Positions 7,894-17,082 of a DNA stretch of 37,616 nucleotides are shown here, one piece after another. This stretch comes from Eubacterium sp. (GTDB lineage Bacteria > Bacillota > Clostridia > Lachnospirales > Lachnospiraceae). Below the pieces are notes generated by a model. The model was not told the DNA's origin. It saw nothing but the letters and a program-made list of their open reading frames with translations, and did no database searches. The DNA lies in contig JAFRHL010000018.1 in NCBI GenBank assembly GCA_017433295.1, positions 1 through 37,616 on the forward strand, written 5' to 3'. The position numbers and the translations under genes are program-made. Position 1 is the first letter of the stretch. Every line of letters begins with the position of its first letter.

Positions 7894-8965
7894 TCACATA
7901 TTCCGACCTGGTTCCGGTCTTGAACTGCAGGGCCCAGTCAGATATCCCTGATGTCACAATGAAATCCGTTCCCTTCCTCCGTTCATACCCGTAGACCCTG
8001 TCGTGTACCCCGGACAGCTTACCGGTAATGTTGATCGGAATAAGCTGTCCGCCATGGGTATGCCCCGATAAAACAAGATCCGCGTCCGACGCGGCTTCCG
8101 CCTCATAATCATTGGGCTCATGGTCGAGGACAATTATGTATTTGCCGGTGTCGGCCCCCTCCAGGAGCTGATCCATATTCTGACGCCCTCCCAGCCCCCT
8201 GTCCCTTCTTCCGGCCACATAGAACCTGTCATCTACCAGTTGGCATTCATCCTGCAGAAGGTGGATCCCGTTTTCCTCAAGGATCTGTTTCAATTCCCCC
8301 GCGCTGAAATCACGGCTGTCAAAAAAACCTTCATCATGATTCCCGTAGGCAATCCATACACCGTATTTAAAATCTGCCCCTGCCATGGCCCTGCAGGCCT
8401 TTATCAGGTCAGCCTTACAGGACCAGTCGTCCACAAAATCTCCGCAGATCAGCAGGATGTCCGGATGCTGGGCCTCGATGTTCTTTAACTCTTTTTCAAA
8501 ACCCTCCCCATCAAAGGTTGTCCCCAGATGAGAATCCGCAAACATGGCAATCTTCAGTTCACCCAGATTCTTTTCTGTCTCAAGATAATAATCGGTCTGC
8601 CAGATATTATTGCATTGAAAATATCCCACCAAAAAGAAAAGGAATGTTGCCAGCAAGGCCAGCCATCCCTGCCAGTAAATCCCGGACTCATCTTTCCGGA
8701 TGAAACCGATGATCCTCGCAAAAAATCCGAAAATAAGAAAAAAGAGGATGGTATAGATCAATATGAAGATGGCATTGATCAGAGAGAAGACATAATAACA
8801 GACGGCAAAGGCAGCTCCGGTTATCATTGAGGAAATCAGGATCCTTTTCAGCCTGCTATCTCCCGATACCGACCGGATCCAGCCGAACCGCCCCAGGGCC
8901 GCCACCAGATAAGCAGTCCCAGCTATGAGTAATATTATGATCACTGCCAGAATGATGGTCCACAT
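7850..8965 (-). CDS. Membrane-anchored metallophosphoesterase (YkuE/YaeI-like)
   Basis: 371 aa. About four hydrophobic helices occupy residues 1-120, then a calcineurin-like phosphoesterase domain carries the five metal-binding blocks: MFADSHLG, LLICGDFVDD, YGNHDE, LDHEP and LSGHTHGGQ. The layout matches membrane-anchored YkuE/YaeI-type enzymes, some of which act on lipid substrates; the substrate here is unknown. It is the last gene of a minus-strand run and starts 11 bases after the thioesterase gene, with only a weak GGGGTAA ribosome site, so translational coupling is likely. Its 3' end overlaps the convergent EFR1 gene by 44 bases. Confidence 0.9.
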   Translation of the reverse strand: MWTIILAVIIILLIAGTAYLVAALGRFGWIRSVSGDSRLKRILISSMITGAAFAVCYYVFSLINAIFILIYTILFFLIFGFFARIIGFIRKDESGIYWQGWLALLATFLFFLVGYFQCNNIWQTDYYLETEKNLGELKIAMFADSHLGTTFDGEGFEKELKNIEAQHPDILLICGDFVDDWSCKADLIKACRAMAGADFKYGVWIAYGNHDEGFFDSRDFSAGELKQILEENGIHLLQDECQLVDDRFYVAGRRDRGLGGRQNMDQLLEGADTGKYIIVLDHEPNDYEAEAASDADLVLSGHTHGGQLIPINITGKLSGVHDRVYGYERRKGTDFIVTSGISDWALQFKTGTRSEYVIINISQADSVSSPE

Positions 8966-8976
8966 TTACCCCAACC

Positions 8977-9393
8977 CTATTTCCCTTCTGAGTTAAACAT
9001 AACAGAAAATGCACATTCCGAGACCATTTTCCCGTCCTGTCTTTTCACCTCCACCAGAAAGTTTCCGGTTCTTCTTCCCACCTTCCGGGGATAAACTGAC
9101 GCGGTCAGCACATCCCCCAGTTTACCGGGACGATAGAGATAGATATGTCCGTCCATGGCAACACCCGGCCGGCCGATGTGCTTTAAAGCCATTCCCAGGG
9201 CGGTGTCTGCGATCAGGTACTGGATTCCTGCCTGGATAGTTCCATGCAGGTTCATATGATTCTTCTCCGTGTTCACTACAAGGGAGAGGATGTTGTCATC
9301 ATCAATCACCACCTGACTCATCCCCAGCAGGGACGGCGCCTTCAAATCAGAAAAAGGAGTTTCATAAAATTCTTCAATAGTCATTTTTTTCAT
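8977..9393 (-). CDS. Hotdog-fold thioesterase, PaaI family
   Basis: 138 aa, the usual size for a single hotdog domain. The signature HGTIQAGIQYLIADTALGMA (about residues 50-69) is the PaaI-type helix and active-site Asp region; VAMDGHIYLYRP and the C-terminal VEVKRQDGKMVSECAFSVMF strand complete the fold. Such enzymes hydrolyse acyl-CoA thioesters; the substrate is not predictable. It sits between hflX (14-base gap) and the metallophosphoesterase (11-base gap), in an apparent operon. The first ATG, preceded by AAAGGAA, is used. Confidence 0.87.
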   Translation of the reverse strand: MKKMTIEEFYETPFSDLKAPSLLGMSQVVIDDDNILSLVVNTEKNHMNLHGTIQAGIQYLIADTALGMALKHIGRPGVAMDGHIYLYRPGKLGDVLTASVYPRKVGRRTGNFLVEVKRQDGKMVSECAFSVMFNSEGK

Positions 9394-9407
9394 GGGGAAT
9401 TCCTTTC

Positions 9408-10712
9408 TTATAATCTTACGTACTTTTTATATTTTTTCAAATCCTTCAGCAGGCAGTTCATGGTGATAAGAGTTCCTTCTTCCGTATACTCCACTCCTTT
9501 TACGGTGGCATTCTCGTTAAAATAGGCTACCAGGGACCCTTCCGCATAGGGGATCATCATGGTGCAGTCCACATAATCCCGGTAGATCTTTGACGAGATC
9601 ATGCCCACCAGCTCCTCAAGGCCGGTTCCTTTTCCTGCTGCCATATAGATACTGTCTCCCTGCACCAGGGGTATGCCGGGCAAAGAATCCCGGTCCAGAT
9701 CACATTTATTAAACACATGGATACAGGGGATATGATCCGCGCCCAGCTCCTTTAATGTTTCCTTTGTGACCCTCATATGGTCTTCATGGTGTTCGTCTGA
9801 GTAGTCGATGACCTCCAGAAGAAGGTCTGCGTACTTAACCTCCTCCAGGGTGGAGTGAAATGCCTGGATCAGGTTGTGGGGCAGCTTATTGATAAAACCG
9901 ACGGTATCCGAGAGGAGGAACTCCTTTTTGTCCGGCAGCTCGATCCTGCGGATGGTGGTATCCAGTGTGGCAAAGAGCATGTCCTTTGCCATGACCTTCC
10001 GGTCCTCCTTCCTGCCGTCGTCCTTCTCATAGCGGTCGATCAGGGCATTCATGAGGGTGGATTTGCCGGCATTGGTATAACCCATCAGGGCCACCTGGGG
10101 GATCCCCTGCATAAGGCGTCGTTTTCTCTGAGTATCCCTGTTTTTCTCCACCTCTTTCAGTTCCTTCTTCAATTCGGAAATCCGGTGACGGATCTTTCTT
10201 TTATCAAGCTCCAGCTTAGTCTCTCCCGCCCCCCGGTTGGAAAGGCTTCCGCTGCTTCCTCCCTGACGGCTTAAGACCAGTCCGAGGCCGGTGAGTCTCG
10301 GCAGTTCATACTGGAGTCTGGCGGTCTCCACCTGGATCTGCGCCTCCCGGGTCCTTGCCCTTAATGAAAAGATCCGAAGGATCAGGCTTGTCCGGTCATA
10401 GACGGGTCTTTCGATGATATCTGTAAGGTTTCGCAGCTGCATGGGGGAAAGGGTGTTATCAAAAATAACCACATCTGTCTCCAGCATATGTGCAACTGCC
10501 TTGATCTCATCCACCTTGCCGGTGCCCACGTAGACCCCCGTATTGATCTGGCTGACATTCTGGGTCTCGATGCCCGCCACCTCCATATCACAGGCCTCCA
10601 CAAGACTGGCAAGTTCCTCAAGGGACGATTCAAAGTCCGGATCGTTATTAAGGTTGACACCCACCAGCAGGGCTTTCACAGGTGAATCTTGTAATTTTAT
10701 ATTATCTTCCAT
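9408..10712 (-). CDS. hflX: GTPase HflX
   Basis: 434 aa. The N-terminal HflX domain contains VYVGTGKVDEI and the downstream TREAQIQVETARLQYELPRL and GGSSGSLSNRGAGETKLELD signatures, followed by a long charged helix (about 168-200). The G domain has G1 GYTNAGKST, G2 region TLDTT, G3 DTVGFI and G4 NKCD. HflX binds the 50S subunit and rescues or splits stalled ribosomes, notably after heat stress. It starts 28 bases after the aldo/keto reductase gene with a GGAGAAAG ribosome site, and is probably co-transcribed with uvrBA. Confidence 0.96.
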   Translation of the reverse strand: MEDNIKLQDSPVKALLVGVNLNNDPDFESSLEELASLVEACDMEVAGIETQNVSQINTGVYVGTGKVDEIKAVAHMLETDVVIFDNTLSPMQLRNLTDIIERPVYDRTSLILRIFSLRARTREAQIQVETARLQYELPRLTGLGLVLSRQGGSSGSLSNRGAGETKLELDKRKIRHRISELKKELKEVEKNRDTQRKRRLMQGIPQVALMGYTNAGKSTLMNALIDRYEKDDGRKEDRKVMAKDMLFATLDTTIRRIELPDKKEFLLSDTVGFINKLPHNLIQAFHSTLEEVKYADLLLEVIDYSDEHHEDHMRVTKETLKELGADHIPCIHVFNKCDLDRDSLPGIPLVQGDSIYMAAGKGTGLEELVGMISSKIYRDYVDCTMMIPYAEGSLVAYFNENATVKGVEYTEEGTLITMNCLLKDLKKYKKYVRL

Positions 10713-10740
10713 AAAAAAGCTTTCTCCATATGAACAGGGA

Positions 10741-11902
10741 TCAAAATCTTTTCCTGATGATCCGTGATCCCACTTTGTATACCGGCCCCTCCATACGCTT
10801 TATCACCCTCTCCAGCTCCTTCCTGATGGGAATGCTCTGGGGACAGTGTTTCTCGCATCTGCCGCATTTCCTGCATAGGGAGGCATTGGTGGGTTTTGCT
10901 CTTAATGTGGTGCACATAAAATACTCCCGCATGGCAGTAAACCAGTTGTCGGTATAGGACACATTATAACAGCGGAAAGCGCCCGGAATATCTACCCCGT
11001 AGGGGCAGGGCTGGCAGTATCCGCAGCCGGTGCAGGCCACCTTGATCTTCTCATTGATGGCCTTTCTCACCCGCCTGTACAGCTTCCTGTCCTCCGGCGT
11101 CAGTTCTCCTGCCCTGACAGCACCGGCGATACGGATATTTTCCCTGACCATATCCATGGAATTCATACCGGAAAGCACCACGGAGACCTCCTGCTGATCC
11201 CACAGCCACCTGAGGCCCCATTCCGCCGGGCTCCGCCGGGGAGTGGCCCGCTCGAAGAGCTTCTCGGCTTTGGGAGGAAGGTTATTGACCAGCCTGCCTC
11301 CCCGCAGGGGTTCCATGATGATCACGGGGATCCCCTTCGCCGCCGCATACCGCACGCCTTTCCTCCCGGCCTGACTGTGTTCATCCATATAATTGTACTG
11401 GACCTGGCAGAAGTCCCAGTCATAGGCATCCAGAAGGCGTATAAAGTTCTCCGTGTTGCCATGGTAGGAGAATCCGATATGGCGGATCTGGCCTTTCTCC
11501 TTTTTCTCCCGGATCCACTCCCGGATCCCCAGGCTGCAGAGCTTGTCCCAGATCTGGACATCGGGCAGCATATGCATCAGATAGTTATCTATGTGGTCCG
11601 TCCTCAGCCTTTCCAGCTGTTCCCGGAACAACTTCTCCAGCCCTTCCATGGACTTTATCTTCATATGCGGCATCTTTGAGGCAATGTAAACTTTGTCTCT
11701 CCAGCCGTTATCGGCCAGGATCTTACCCAGAGCAGCTTCACTGCCGGGGTAAATATAAGCAGTATCAAAATAATTCACCCCCATGGGCTATGGCATAACC
11801 GATCTCCCTTTTGGTCTCCTTCATATCGATCCTGGTCCCTTTTCTGGGAAGACGCATACAGCCAAAGCCTAAAATGGAAAGGTCGTTTTTCCTGTGTTCC
11901 AT
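10741..11902 (-). pseudogene. Aldo/keto reductase with C-terminal 4Fe-4S domain, frameshifted near the N-terminus
   Basis: From ATG 11902, preceded by AAAGGAG, the frame reads MEHRKNDLSILGFGCMRLPR and on to EIGYAIAHG, then goes out of frame at a run of five G (11778-11782). The remainder resumes in another frame as VNYFDTAYIYPGSEAALGKI. Removing one G restores a continuous protein of about 386 aa. It is an aldo/keto reductase (catalytic Asp/Tyr in DTAYIY, Lys in VYIASKMPH) with a C-terminal ferredoxin-like part (CTGCGYCQPCP and CRKCGRCEKHCP), as in the Fe-S aldo/keto reductases common in Clostridia. The intact portion alone is 347 aa but lacks the first cofactor-binding strand. A sequencing error is a real alternative to a mutation. 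Confidence 0.85.
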
Positions 11903-11932
11903 GAATACTCCTTTCTATTAGTATTTCATATC

Positions 11933-14767
11933 TTATCCCGGCAGATACTTTTTCAGGTACCTGCCGGTATAGGATCCGGGCACCTTTATGACCTCCTCCG
12001 GGCTGCCGGCGGTCACCACCGTGCCGCCCCCGTCTCCGCCCTCGGGTCCCATATCGATAATATAATCGGCATTTTTAATCACTTCGAGATTATGCTCGAT
12101 GACCACCACGGTGTTGCCTCCTTCGGTCAGGCGCTGCAGAATATCGATCAGTTTATGGACATCGGCAAAATGCAGTCCTGTGGTGGGCTCGTCCAGAACA
12201 TAGATGGTCTTTCCGGTGCTCTGGCGGCTTAATTCAGTGGACAGCTTTACTCTCTGGGCTTCTCCGCCGGATAAGGTGGTGGAGGGCTGGCCGAGTTTGA
12301 TATAGGAAAGCCCCACATCCTTGAGGGTTTTGATCTTGCGGTAGATGGAGGGGACACTTTCAAAGAAATCACAGGCTTCCGCCACGGTCATATCCAGGAC
12401 TTCATAAATATTCTTTCCTTTATATTTTACCTCCAGGGTCTCCCTGTTATACCGCTGGCCGTGGCAGACCTCGCAGGGCACATAGACATCCGGCAGGAAA
12501 TGCATCTCGATCTTGATGATCCCGTCTCCGGCACAGGCCTCACAGCGGCCTCCCTTTTTATTAAAGCTGAAGCGTCCCTTGTTATAGCCTCTGGCCTTGG
12601 CATCTTTGGTCATGGCAAAGAGCTCCCGGATATGGTCGAAAACCCCCGTGTAGGTGGCGGGGTTGGACCGGGGTGTCCGGCCTATGGGGGACTGGTCGAT
12701 ATTAATGATCTTATCCAGCTGGTTTGCCCCGACGATCCTTTTATGCCTGCCGGGCTTGATGCGGGCCCTGTTCAGGACTCCCGCCAGTTTCTTATATAAT
12801 ATCTCATTGACCAGAGAGCTTTTTCCGGACCCGGACACGCCGGTCACACAGGTAAATACTCCCAGAGGAAAATCCACATCGATATTCTTCAGATTATTCT
12901 CTCCGGCCCCTTTGATGGTGAGCCAGCCGGCAGGCTCCCGTCTTGTTTCCGGCACGGGGATCTTCCTCCTGCCGCTTAAATAGTCTCCGGTAATGGAGTT
13001 GGGATTATTCATCAGGTCCTGGGCAGTGCCTGTGGCCACGATCTCGCCTCCGAACTCGCCGGCCTCCGGACCGATATCTACAATGTAATCCGCCTCCCGC
13101 ATGGTATCTTCATCATGCTCCACCACTATGAGGGAATTTCCCAGGTCCCTGAGCCTTTTCAGGGCAGCAATCAGCTTGTCATTATCCCTCTGGTGCAGAC
13201 CGATGCTGGGCTCGTCCAGGATATATGCCACACCCACCAGGCCGGACCCGATCTGGGTGGCCAGTCGGATACGCTGGGCCTCCCCGCCGGAAAGGGTGGC
13301 GGTGGCCTGCATGAGACTTAAATAATCCAGTCCCACATCATTCAGGAAGCCAAGGCGGCCTTTGATCTCCCGCAGGATCAGCCGGCCGATCATCATCTGC
13401 CGGTCCGTAAGTCTGACATTCTCAAAGAACTCCAGGGTCTTTTTCACCGAGAGCCTGGTCAGGTCTGCTATATTATAGTCTCCTATGGTCACCGCCAGGG
13501 ATTCGGATTTCAACCGCTGGCCGTGGCAGATATCGCAGGGGGTCACCGTCATATATTTCTCATATTCCGCCTTCTGACTCTCGGAATGATTCTCCCGGTA
13601 GCGGCGCTGGACATTGCGGAGCAGTCCTTCAAAGGCCACGTCATAGATGCCTTCTCCCCGCCGTCCCTTATAATGGACCTTCACTTCCCGGCCGTCGGTC
13701 CCGTGAATCAGCAAATGCTGTATCTCTTCGGACAGGTCTTCAAAAGGAGTATTCAAATCAAAATTATACTCTCTGGCCAGGGCGTCCAGAATGGACCTGG
13801 TATAGCTTTTCGGATCGGTACAGGACTGCCAGCCCATCACCGCGATGGCTCCGTCGGCTATACTCATGCTCTTATCGGGGATCATCAGGTCAATATCAAA
13901 CTCCATCTTAAATCCGAGCCCGTGGCAGAAGGGACAGGCTCCGAAAGGATTATTAAAGGAAAAACTGCGGGGTTCGATCTCCTCGATGCTGACGCCGCAG
14001 TCGGGGCAGGAAAAGCTCTGGCTGAAGTTCAGGGTCTCCTCTCCCACCACGTCCACCACCAGAAGTCCTCCGGTCAGGTTCATAACAGTCTCAATGGAAT
14101 CGGCCAGTCTCCGCTCTATCCCTTCCCGGATCATCAGCCGGTCCACCACGATCTCTATATTATGCTTCTTATTTTTCTCCAGTTTGATCTCTTCTGAAAG
14201 ATCATAGAGGTGGTCATCAATGCGCACTCTGACATAACCGCTGCGTCTGGCATTCTGCAGGACCTTGACATGCTCTCCCTTGCGGCCCCGCACTATGGGG
14301 GCCAGAAGCTGGATCCTGGTACGGTCCGGCATTTCCATCAGCTGGTCCACAATCTGGTCCACTGTCTGCCTCTCTATCACTCTCCCGCAGCGGGGACAGT
14401 GGGGAATCCCCACCCTGGCATAAAGGAGCCTCAGGTAATCGTAAATCTCCGTCACCGTTCCCACCGTGGACCTGGGGTTGCGGTTGGTGGACTTCTGGTC
14501 TATGGAAATGGCCGGAGACAGGCCCTGGATGTCGTCCACCTCCGGTTTCTCCATCTGTCCGAGAAACTGCCTGGCATAGGAGGAAAGTGATTCCATGTAG
14601 CGCCTCTGGCCCTCCGCGTAGATGGTATCAAAGGCCAGGGAGGACTTCCCCGACCCGGAAAGGCCTGTCAGTACTACAAATTGATTTCTGGGTATATCTA
14701 TATTAATATTCTTCAGGTTATGCTCCCTGGCACCCCTGATGCGAATGTAGTCTTTCTTATTACTCAT
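11933..14767 (-). CDS. uvrA: Excinuclease ABC subunit A
   Basis: 944 aa from ATG 14767 ([20 protein letters not shown]). The frame is open 18 codons further upstream, but that extension is the leader repeat and AGGTGA lies just before 14767. Two ABC ATPase halves are visible: Walker [10 protein letters not shown] and GVSGSGKSS, signatures [12 protein letters not shown] and [12 protein letters not shown], Walker [11 protein letters not shown] and [10 protein letters not shown]. Zinc fingers are CPDCG...CPFCHG in the first half and CEACAGDG...CEVCHGQR in the second. UvrA finds DNA damage and loads UvrB in nucleotide excision repair. It follows uvrB by 81 bases and should share its LexA-controlled promoter. 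Confidence 0.98.
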   Translation of the reverse strand: MSNKKDYIRIRGAREHNLKNINIDIPRNQFVVLTGLSGSGKSSLAFDTIYAEGQRRYMESLSSYARQFLGQMEKPEVDDIQGLSPAISIDQKSTNRNPRSTVGTVTEIYDYLRLLYARVGIPHCPRCGRVIERQTVDQIVDQLMEMPDRTRIQLLAPIVRGRKGEHVKVLQNARRSGYVRVRIDDHLYDLSEEIKLEKNKKHNIEIVVDRLMIREGIERRLADSIETVMNLTGGLLVVDVVGEETLNFSQSFSCPDCGVSIEEIEPRSFSFNNPFGACPFCHGLGFKMEFDIDLMIPDKSMSIADGAIAVMGWQSCTDPKSYTRSILDALAREYNFDLNTPFEDLSEEIQHLLIHGTDGREVKVHYKGRRGEGIYDVAFEGLLRNVQRRYRENHSESQKAEYEKYMTVTPCDICHGQRLKSESLAVTIGDYNIADLTRLSVKKTLEFFENVRLTDRQMMIGRLILREIKGRLGFLNDVGLDYLSLMQATATLSGGEAQRIRLATQIGSGLVGVAYILDEPSIGLHQRDNDKLIAALKRLRDLGNSLIVVEHDEDTMREADYIVDIGPEAGEFGGEIVATGTAQDLMNNPNSITGDYLSGRRKIPVPETRREPAGWLTIKGAGENNLKNIDVDFPLGVFTCVTGVSGSGKSSLVNEILYKKLAGVLNRARIKPGRHKRIVGANQLDKIINIDQSPIGRTPRSNPATYTGVFDHIRELFAMTKDAKARGYNKGRFSFNKKGGRCEACAGDGIIKIEMHFLPDVYVPCEVCHGQRYNRETLEVKYKGKNIYEVLDMTVAEACDFFESVPSIYRKIKTLKDVGLSYIKLGQPSTTLSGGEAQRVKLSTELSRQSTGKTIYVLDEPTTGLHFADVHKLIDILQRLTEGGNTVVVIEHNLEVIKNADYIIDMGPEGGDGGGTVVTAGSPEEVIKVPGSYTGRYLKKYLPG

Positions 14768-14774
14768 TATTTCA

Positions 14775-14828
14775 CCTGTATCAATGGAAATCGCCCCGGC
14801 GAGCTTGCCCGGGCCCGGCATCAGCTCT
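14775..14828 (-). repeat. Dispersed leader repeat, copy B (upstream of uvrA)
   Basis: This copy pairs with 6946-6999. Its variable middle is a strong palindrome on the minus strand (GAGCT-GAT-GCCGGGCCCGGGC-A-AGCTC), able to form a GC-rich hairpin. It lies between uvrB and uvrA, ending about eight bases before the uvrA start, so it could modulate uvrA translation or protect the RNA. Confidence 0.55.
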
Positions 14829-14848
14829 AGAAACTCACTGACAAAGGG

Positions 14849-16840
14849 CTAAAAATCTCTCAGTGCAATTTTGTACTTCTTCAGTTCGTCCCTCAGCTCT
14901 GCCGCCTCTTCAAAATTCAGCTCTGCCGCTGCCTTATTCATCTTTTTCGTCAGCTGGGCGATCATCTCTTTCAGTTCTTTTTTGTCCATGGACTCCATAT
15001 CCTTCTTAAGCCTTCCGCCGGGCAGAGTATCTTCTTCCTCTTCCCTGGTGATGGAAATGATGTTCCGGACGGCTTTCTTTATGGTTTGAGGTGTGATGCC
15101 ATGCTCCTGATTATAATCCATCTGGATCCGGCGCCGCCGTTCGGTCTCGGTGATGGCGGCCCGCATGGACTCGGTTATGGTGTCCGCGTACATGATGACA
15201 TGGCCGTCCACATTCCGGGCGGCCCGCCCGATGGTCTGGACCAGGGAAGTCTCAGAACGCAGGAAACCTTCCTTGTCCGCATCCAGAATGGCGATCAGGG
15301 TCACCTCGGGAATGTCCAGTCCCTCCCTCAGAAGGTTAATGCCTACCAGCACGTCAAATACACCCATGCGGAGATCCCTGACAATCTCGATCCTCTCCAG
15401 GGTGTCGATATCGGAATGGAGATACTTGACACGGATATCCAGTTCCTTCATGTAGGATGTCAGATCCTCCGCCATACGCTTGGTCAGGGTGGTAACAAGG
15501 ATCTTATTCTTCTTTTCTACTTCTTTATTGATCTCTGTGATCAGGTCATCGATCTGACCCTCCACCGGGCGGACCTCCACCAGGGGATCCAGCAGGCCGG
15601 TGGGACGAATGATCTGCTCTGTCCTGAGCAGTTCGTGTTCATCCTCATATACATTGGGGGTGGCGGATACGAACATCATCTGGTCGATCCGGTCTTCAAA
15701 CTCTCCGAAATTAAGAGGCCGGTTATCCAGGGCCGAGGGCAGGCGGAACCCGTAGTCCACCAGGGTCTGCTTTCTGGACCGGTCTCCGGCATACATGCCC
15801 CTCACCTGGGGGATGGTAATGTGGGACTCGTCCACGATCATCAGGAAATCGTCCCCGAAAAAGTCGATCAGGGTGTAGGGGGCCTGCCCGGGAGCCAGGC
15901 CGGTAAGATGTCTGGAATAATTCTCGATCCCGGAACAGAAACCGGTCTCCTTTAACATCTCCATGTCAAAATTGGTCCGCTCCGCAATCCGCTGGGCCTC
16001 CAGCAGCTTGTCATTGGCCTGAAACCATTCGACCCGGTCGGCAAGCTCTGCCTTGATGGTACCCACAGCCCTCTCAATCTGCTCCTCCGGCACCACATAA
16101 TGGGAGGCCGGGAAAATCACCGCGAAATTCAGGCTGGCCCTGATCTCCCCCGTCAGCACATCCACCTGGGTGATCCGGTCGATCTCATCCCCGAAAAACT
16201 CTACCCGGATGGCATCCTCAAAGGTAGATACCGGAACAATCTCCAGCACGTCTCCCCTCACCCGGAAGCTTCCCCGCTTAAAATCCAGTTCATTGCGGAT
16301 ATACTGGATGTCGATCAGGCGGCGGACCACCTCATCCCGCTCAATCTCCATACCGGGCCGCAGAGAGATCATCATGTTCTCATAGTCATTCTTGCTGCCG
16401 ATCCCGTAGATACAGGAGACCGAGGAGACCACGATCACATCCCGCCGCTCGATCAGGGCCGCCGTGGCACTGTGGCGCAGCTTGTCGATCTCGTCATTGA
16501 TGGAAGAATCCTTCTCGATGTAAGTATCCGTGGAAGGCACATAGGCTTCCGGCTGGTAATAATCATAATAGGAAACAAAATACTCCACCGCGTTATGGGG
16601 GAAAAAAGCCTTGAACTCACTGTAAAGCTGGGCCGCCAGAGTCTTGTTATGGGCCAGGATCAGGGTCGGTTTATTAAGCCGGGCAATGACATTGGCCATG
16701 GTAAAGGTCTTGCCGGAGCCGGTGACACCGAGCAGGGTCTGGAACTGGTTTCCCTCCTCAAATCCCTTAACCAGCTCATCGATGGCCCGGGGCTGGTCCC
16801 CCATGGGGGCAAATTCAGATACTAATTGAAAATGATCCAT
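14849..16840 (-). CDS. uvrB: Excinuclease ABC subunit B
   Basis: 663 aa from ATG 16840 ([20 protein letters not shown]). The frame is open 17 codons further upstream, but GGGAGA lies about six bases before 16840 and the family starts here. Helicase motifs: Walker [14 protein letters not shown], the beta-hairpin [24 protein letters not shown]-like DESH, motif III SATP, and motif [11 protein letters not shown]. The C-terminal UVR domain ([18 protein letters not shown]) that contacts UvrC is intact. UvrB verifies damage and recruits UvrC; no uvrC lies in the window. Promoter and LexA box lie upstream at 16925-16975. Confidence 0.98.
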   Translation of the reverse strand: MDHFQLVSEFAPMGDQPRAIDELVKGFEEGNQFQTLLGVTGSGKTFTMANVIARLNKPTLILAHNKTLAAQLYSEFKAFFPHNAVEYFVSYYDYYQPEAYVPSTDTYIEKDSSINDEIDKLRHSATAALIERRDVIVVSSVSCIYGIGSKNDYENMMISLRPGMEIERDEVVRRLIDIQYIRNELDFKRGSFRVRGDVLEIVPVSTFEDAIRVEFFGDEIDRITQVDVLTGEIRASLNFAVIFPASHYVVPEEQIERAVGTIKAELADRVEWFQANDKLLEAQRIAERTNFDMEMLKETGFCSGIENYSRHLTGLAPGQAPYTLIDFFGDDFLMIVDESHITIPQVRGMYAGDRSRKQTLVDYGFRLPSALDNRPLNFGEFEDRIDQMMFVSATPNVYEDEHELLRTEQIIRPTGLLDPLVEVRPVEGQIDDLITEINKEVEKKNKILVTTLTKRMAEDLTSYMKELDIRVKYLHSDIDTLERIEIVRDLRMGVFDVLVGINLLREGLDIPEVTLIAILDADKEGFLRSETSLVQTIGRAARNVDGHVIMYADTITESMRAAITETERRRRIQMDYNQEHGITPQTIKKAVRNIISITREEEEDTLPGGRLKKDMESMDKKELKEMIAQLTKKMNKAAAELNFEEAAELRDELKKYKIALRDF

Positions 16841-16924
16841 GACACTATCTCCCATCCGATCACGTAATACTTGTTTCCGGGTCTGCCACATACATATAAA
16901 AAACCTGTATGCGTAGTATATTAC

Positions 16925-16954
16925 ATTATAACAAACCTTATTTGAAATGTACAG
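16925..16954 (-). promoter_or_regulatory. Sigma-A promoter of the uvrB operon
   Basis: On the minus strand: -35 TGTACA (16954-16949), 17 bp spacer, consensus -10 TATAAT (16930-16925). The uvrB leader would be about 80 bases. The LexA box lies just upstream of the -35. Confidence 0.65.
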
Positions 16955-16961
16955 AGTTTTT

Positions 16962-16975
16962 CGAATACCTGTTCG
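16962..16975. promoter_or_regulatory. LexA (SOS) operator
   Basis: CGAATACCTGTTCG matches the Gram-positive LexA consensus CGAAC-N4-GTTCG at nine of ten fixed positions. It lies eight bases upstream of the uvrB -35 hexamer, as expected for SOS control of uvrBA. The plus-strand Na/Pi gene starts about 110 bases away on the other side; an effect on it is possible but unsupported. Confidence 0.75.
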
Positions 16976-17082
16976 CTATAAACCCTGTGCTTATGTTTTT
17001 TACATACATTTTATATAGACAAAACATTGATTTTACAATATTCCGATATAATTAATTACAAAAAACAAGACGGAGGGATCAT

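Noticed and set aside
11778-11782. G5 run as a phase-variation switch
   Set aside because: Five bases is too short for typical slipped-strand phase variation, and an aldo/keto reductase is an unlikely target.
13523-16825. Several 220-290 codon plus-strand frames over uvrA and uvrB
   Set aside because: All lie opposite strongly conserved genes and carry no motifs.
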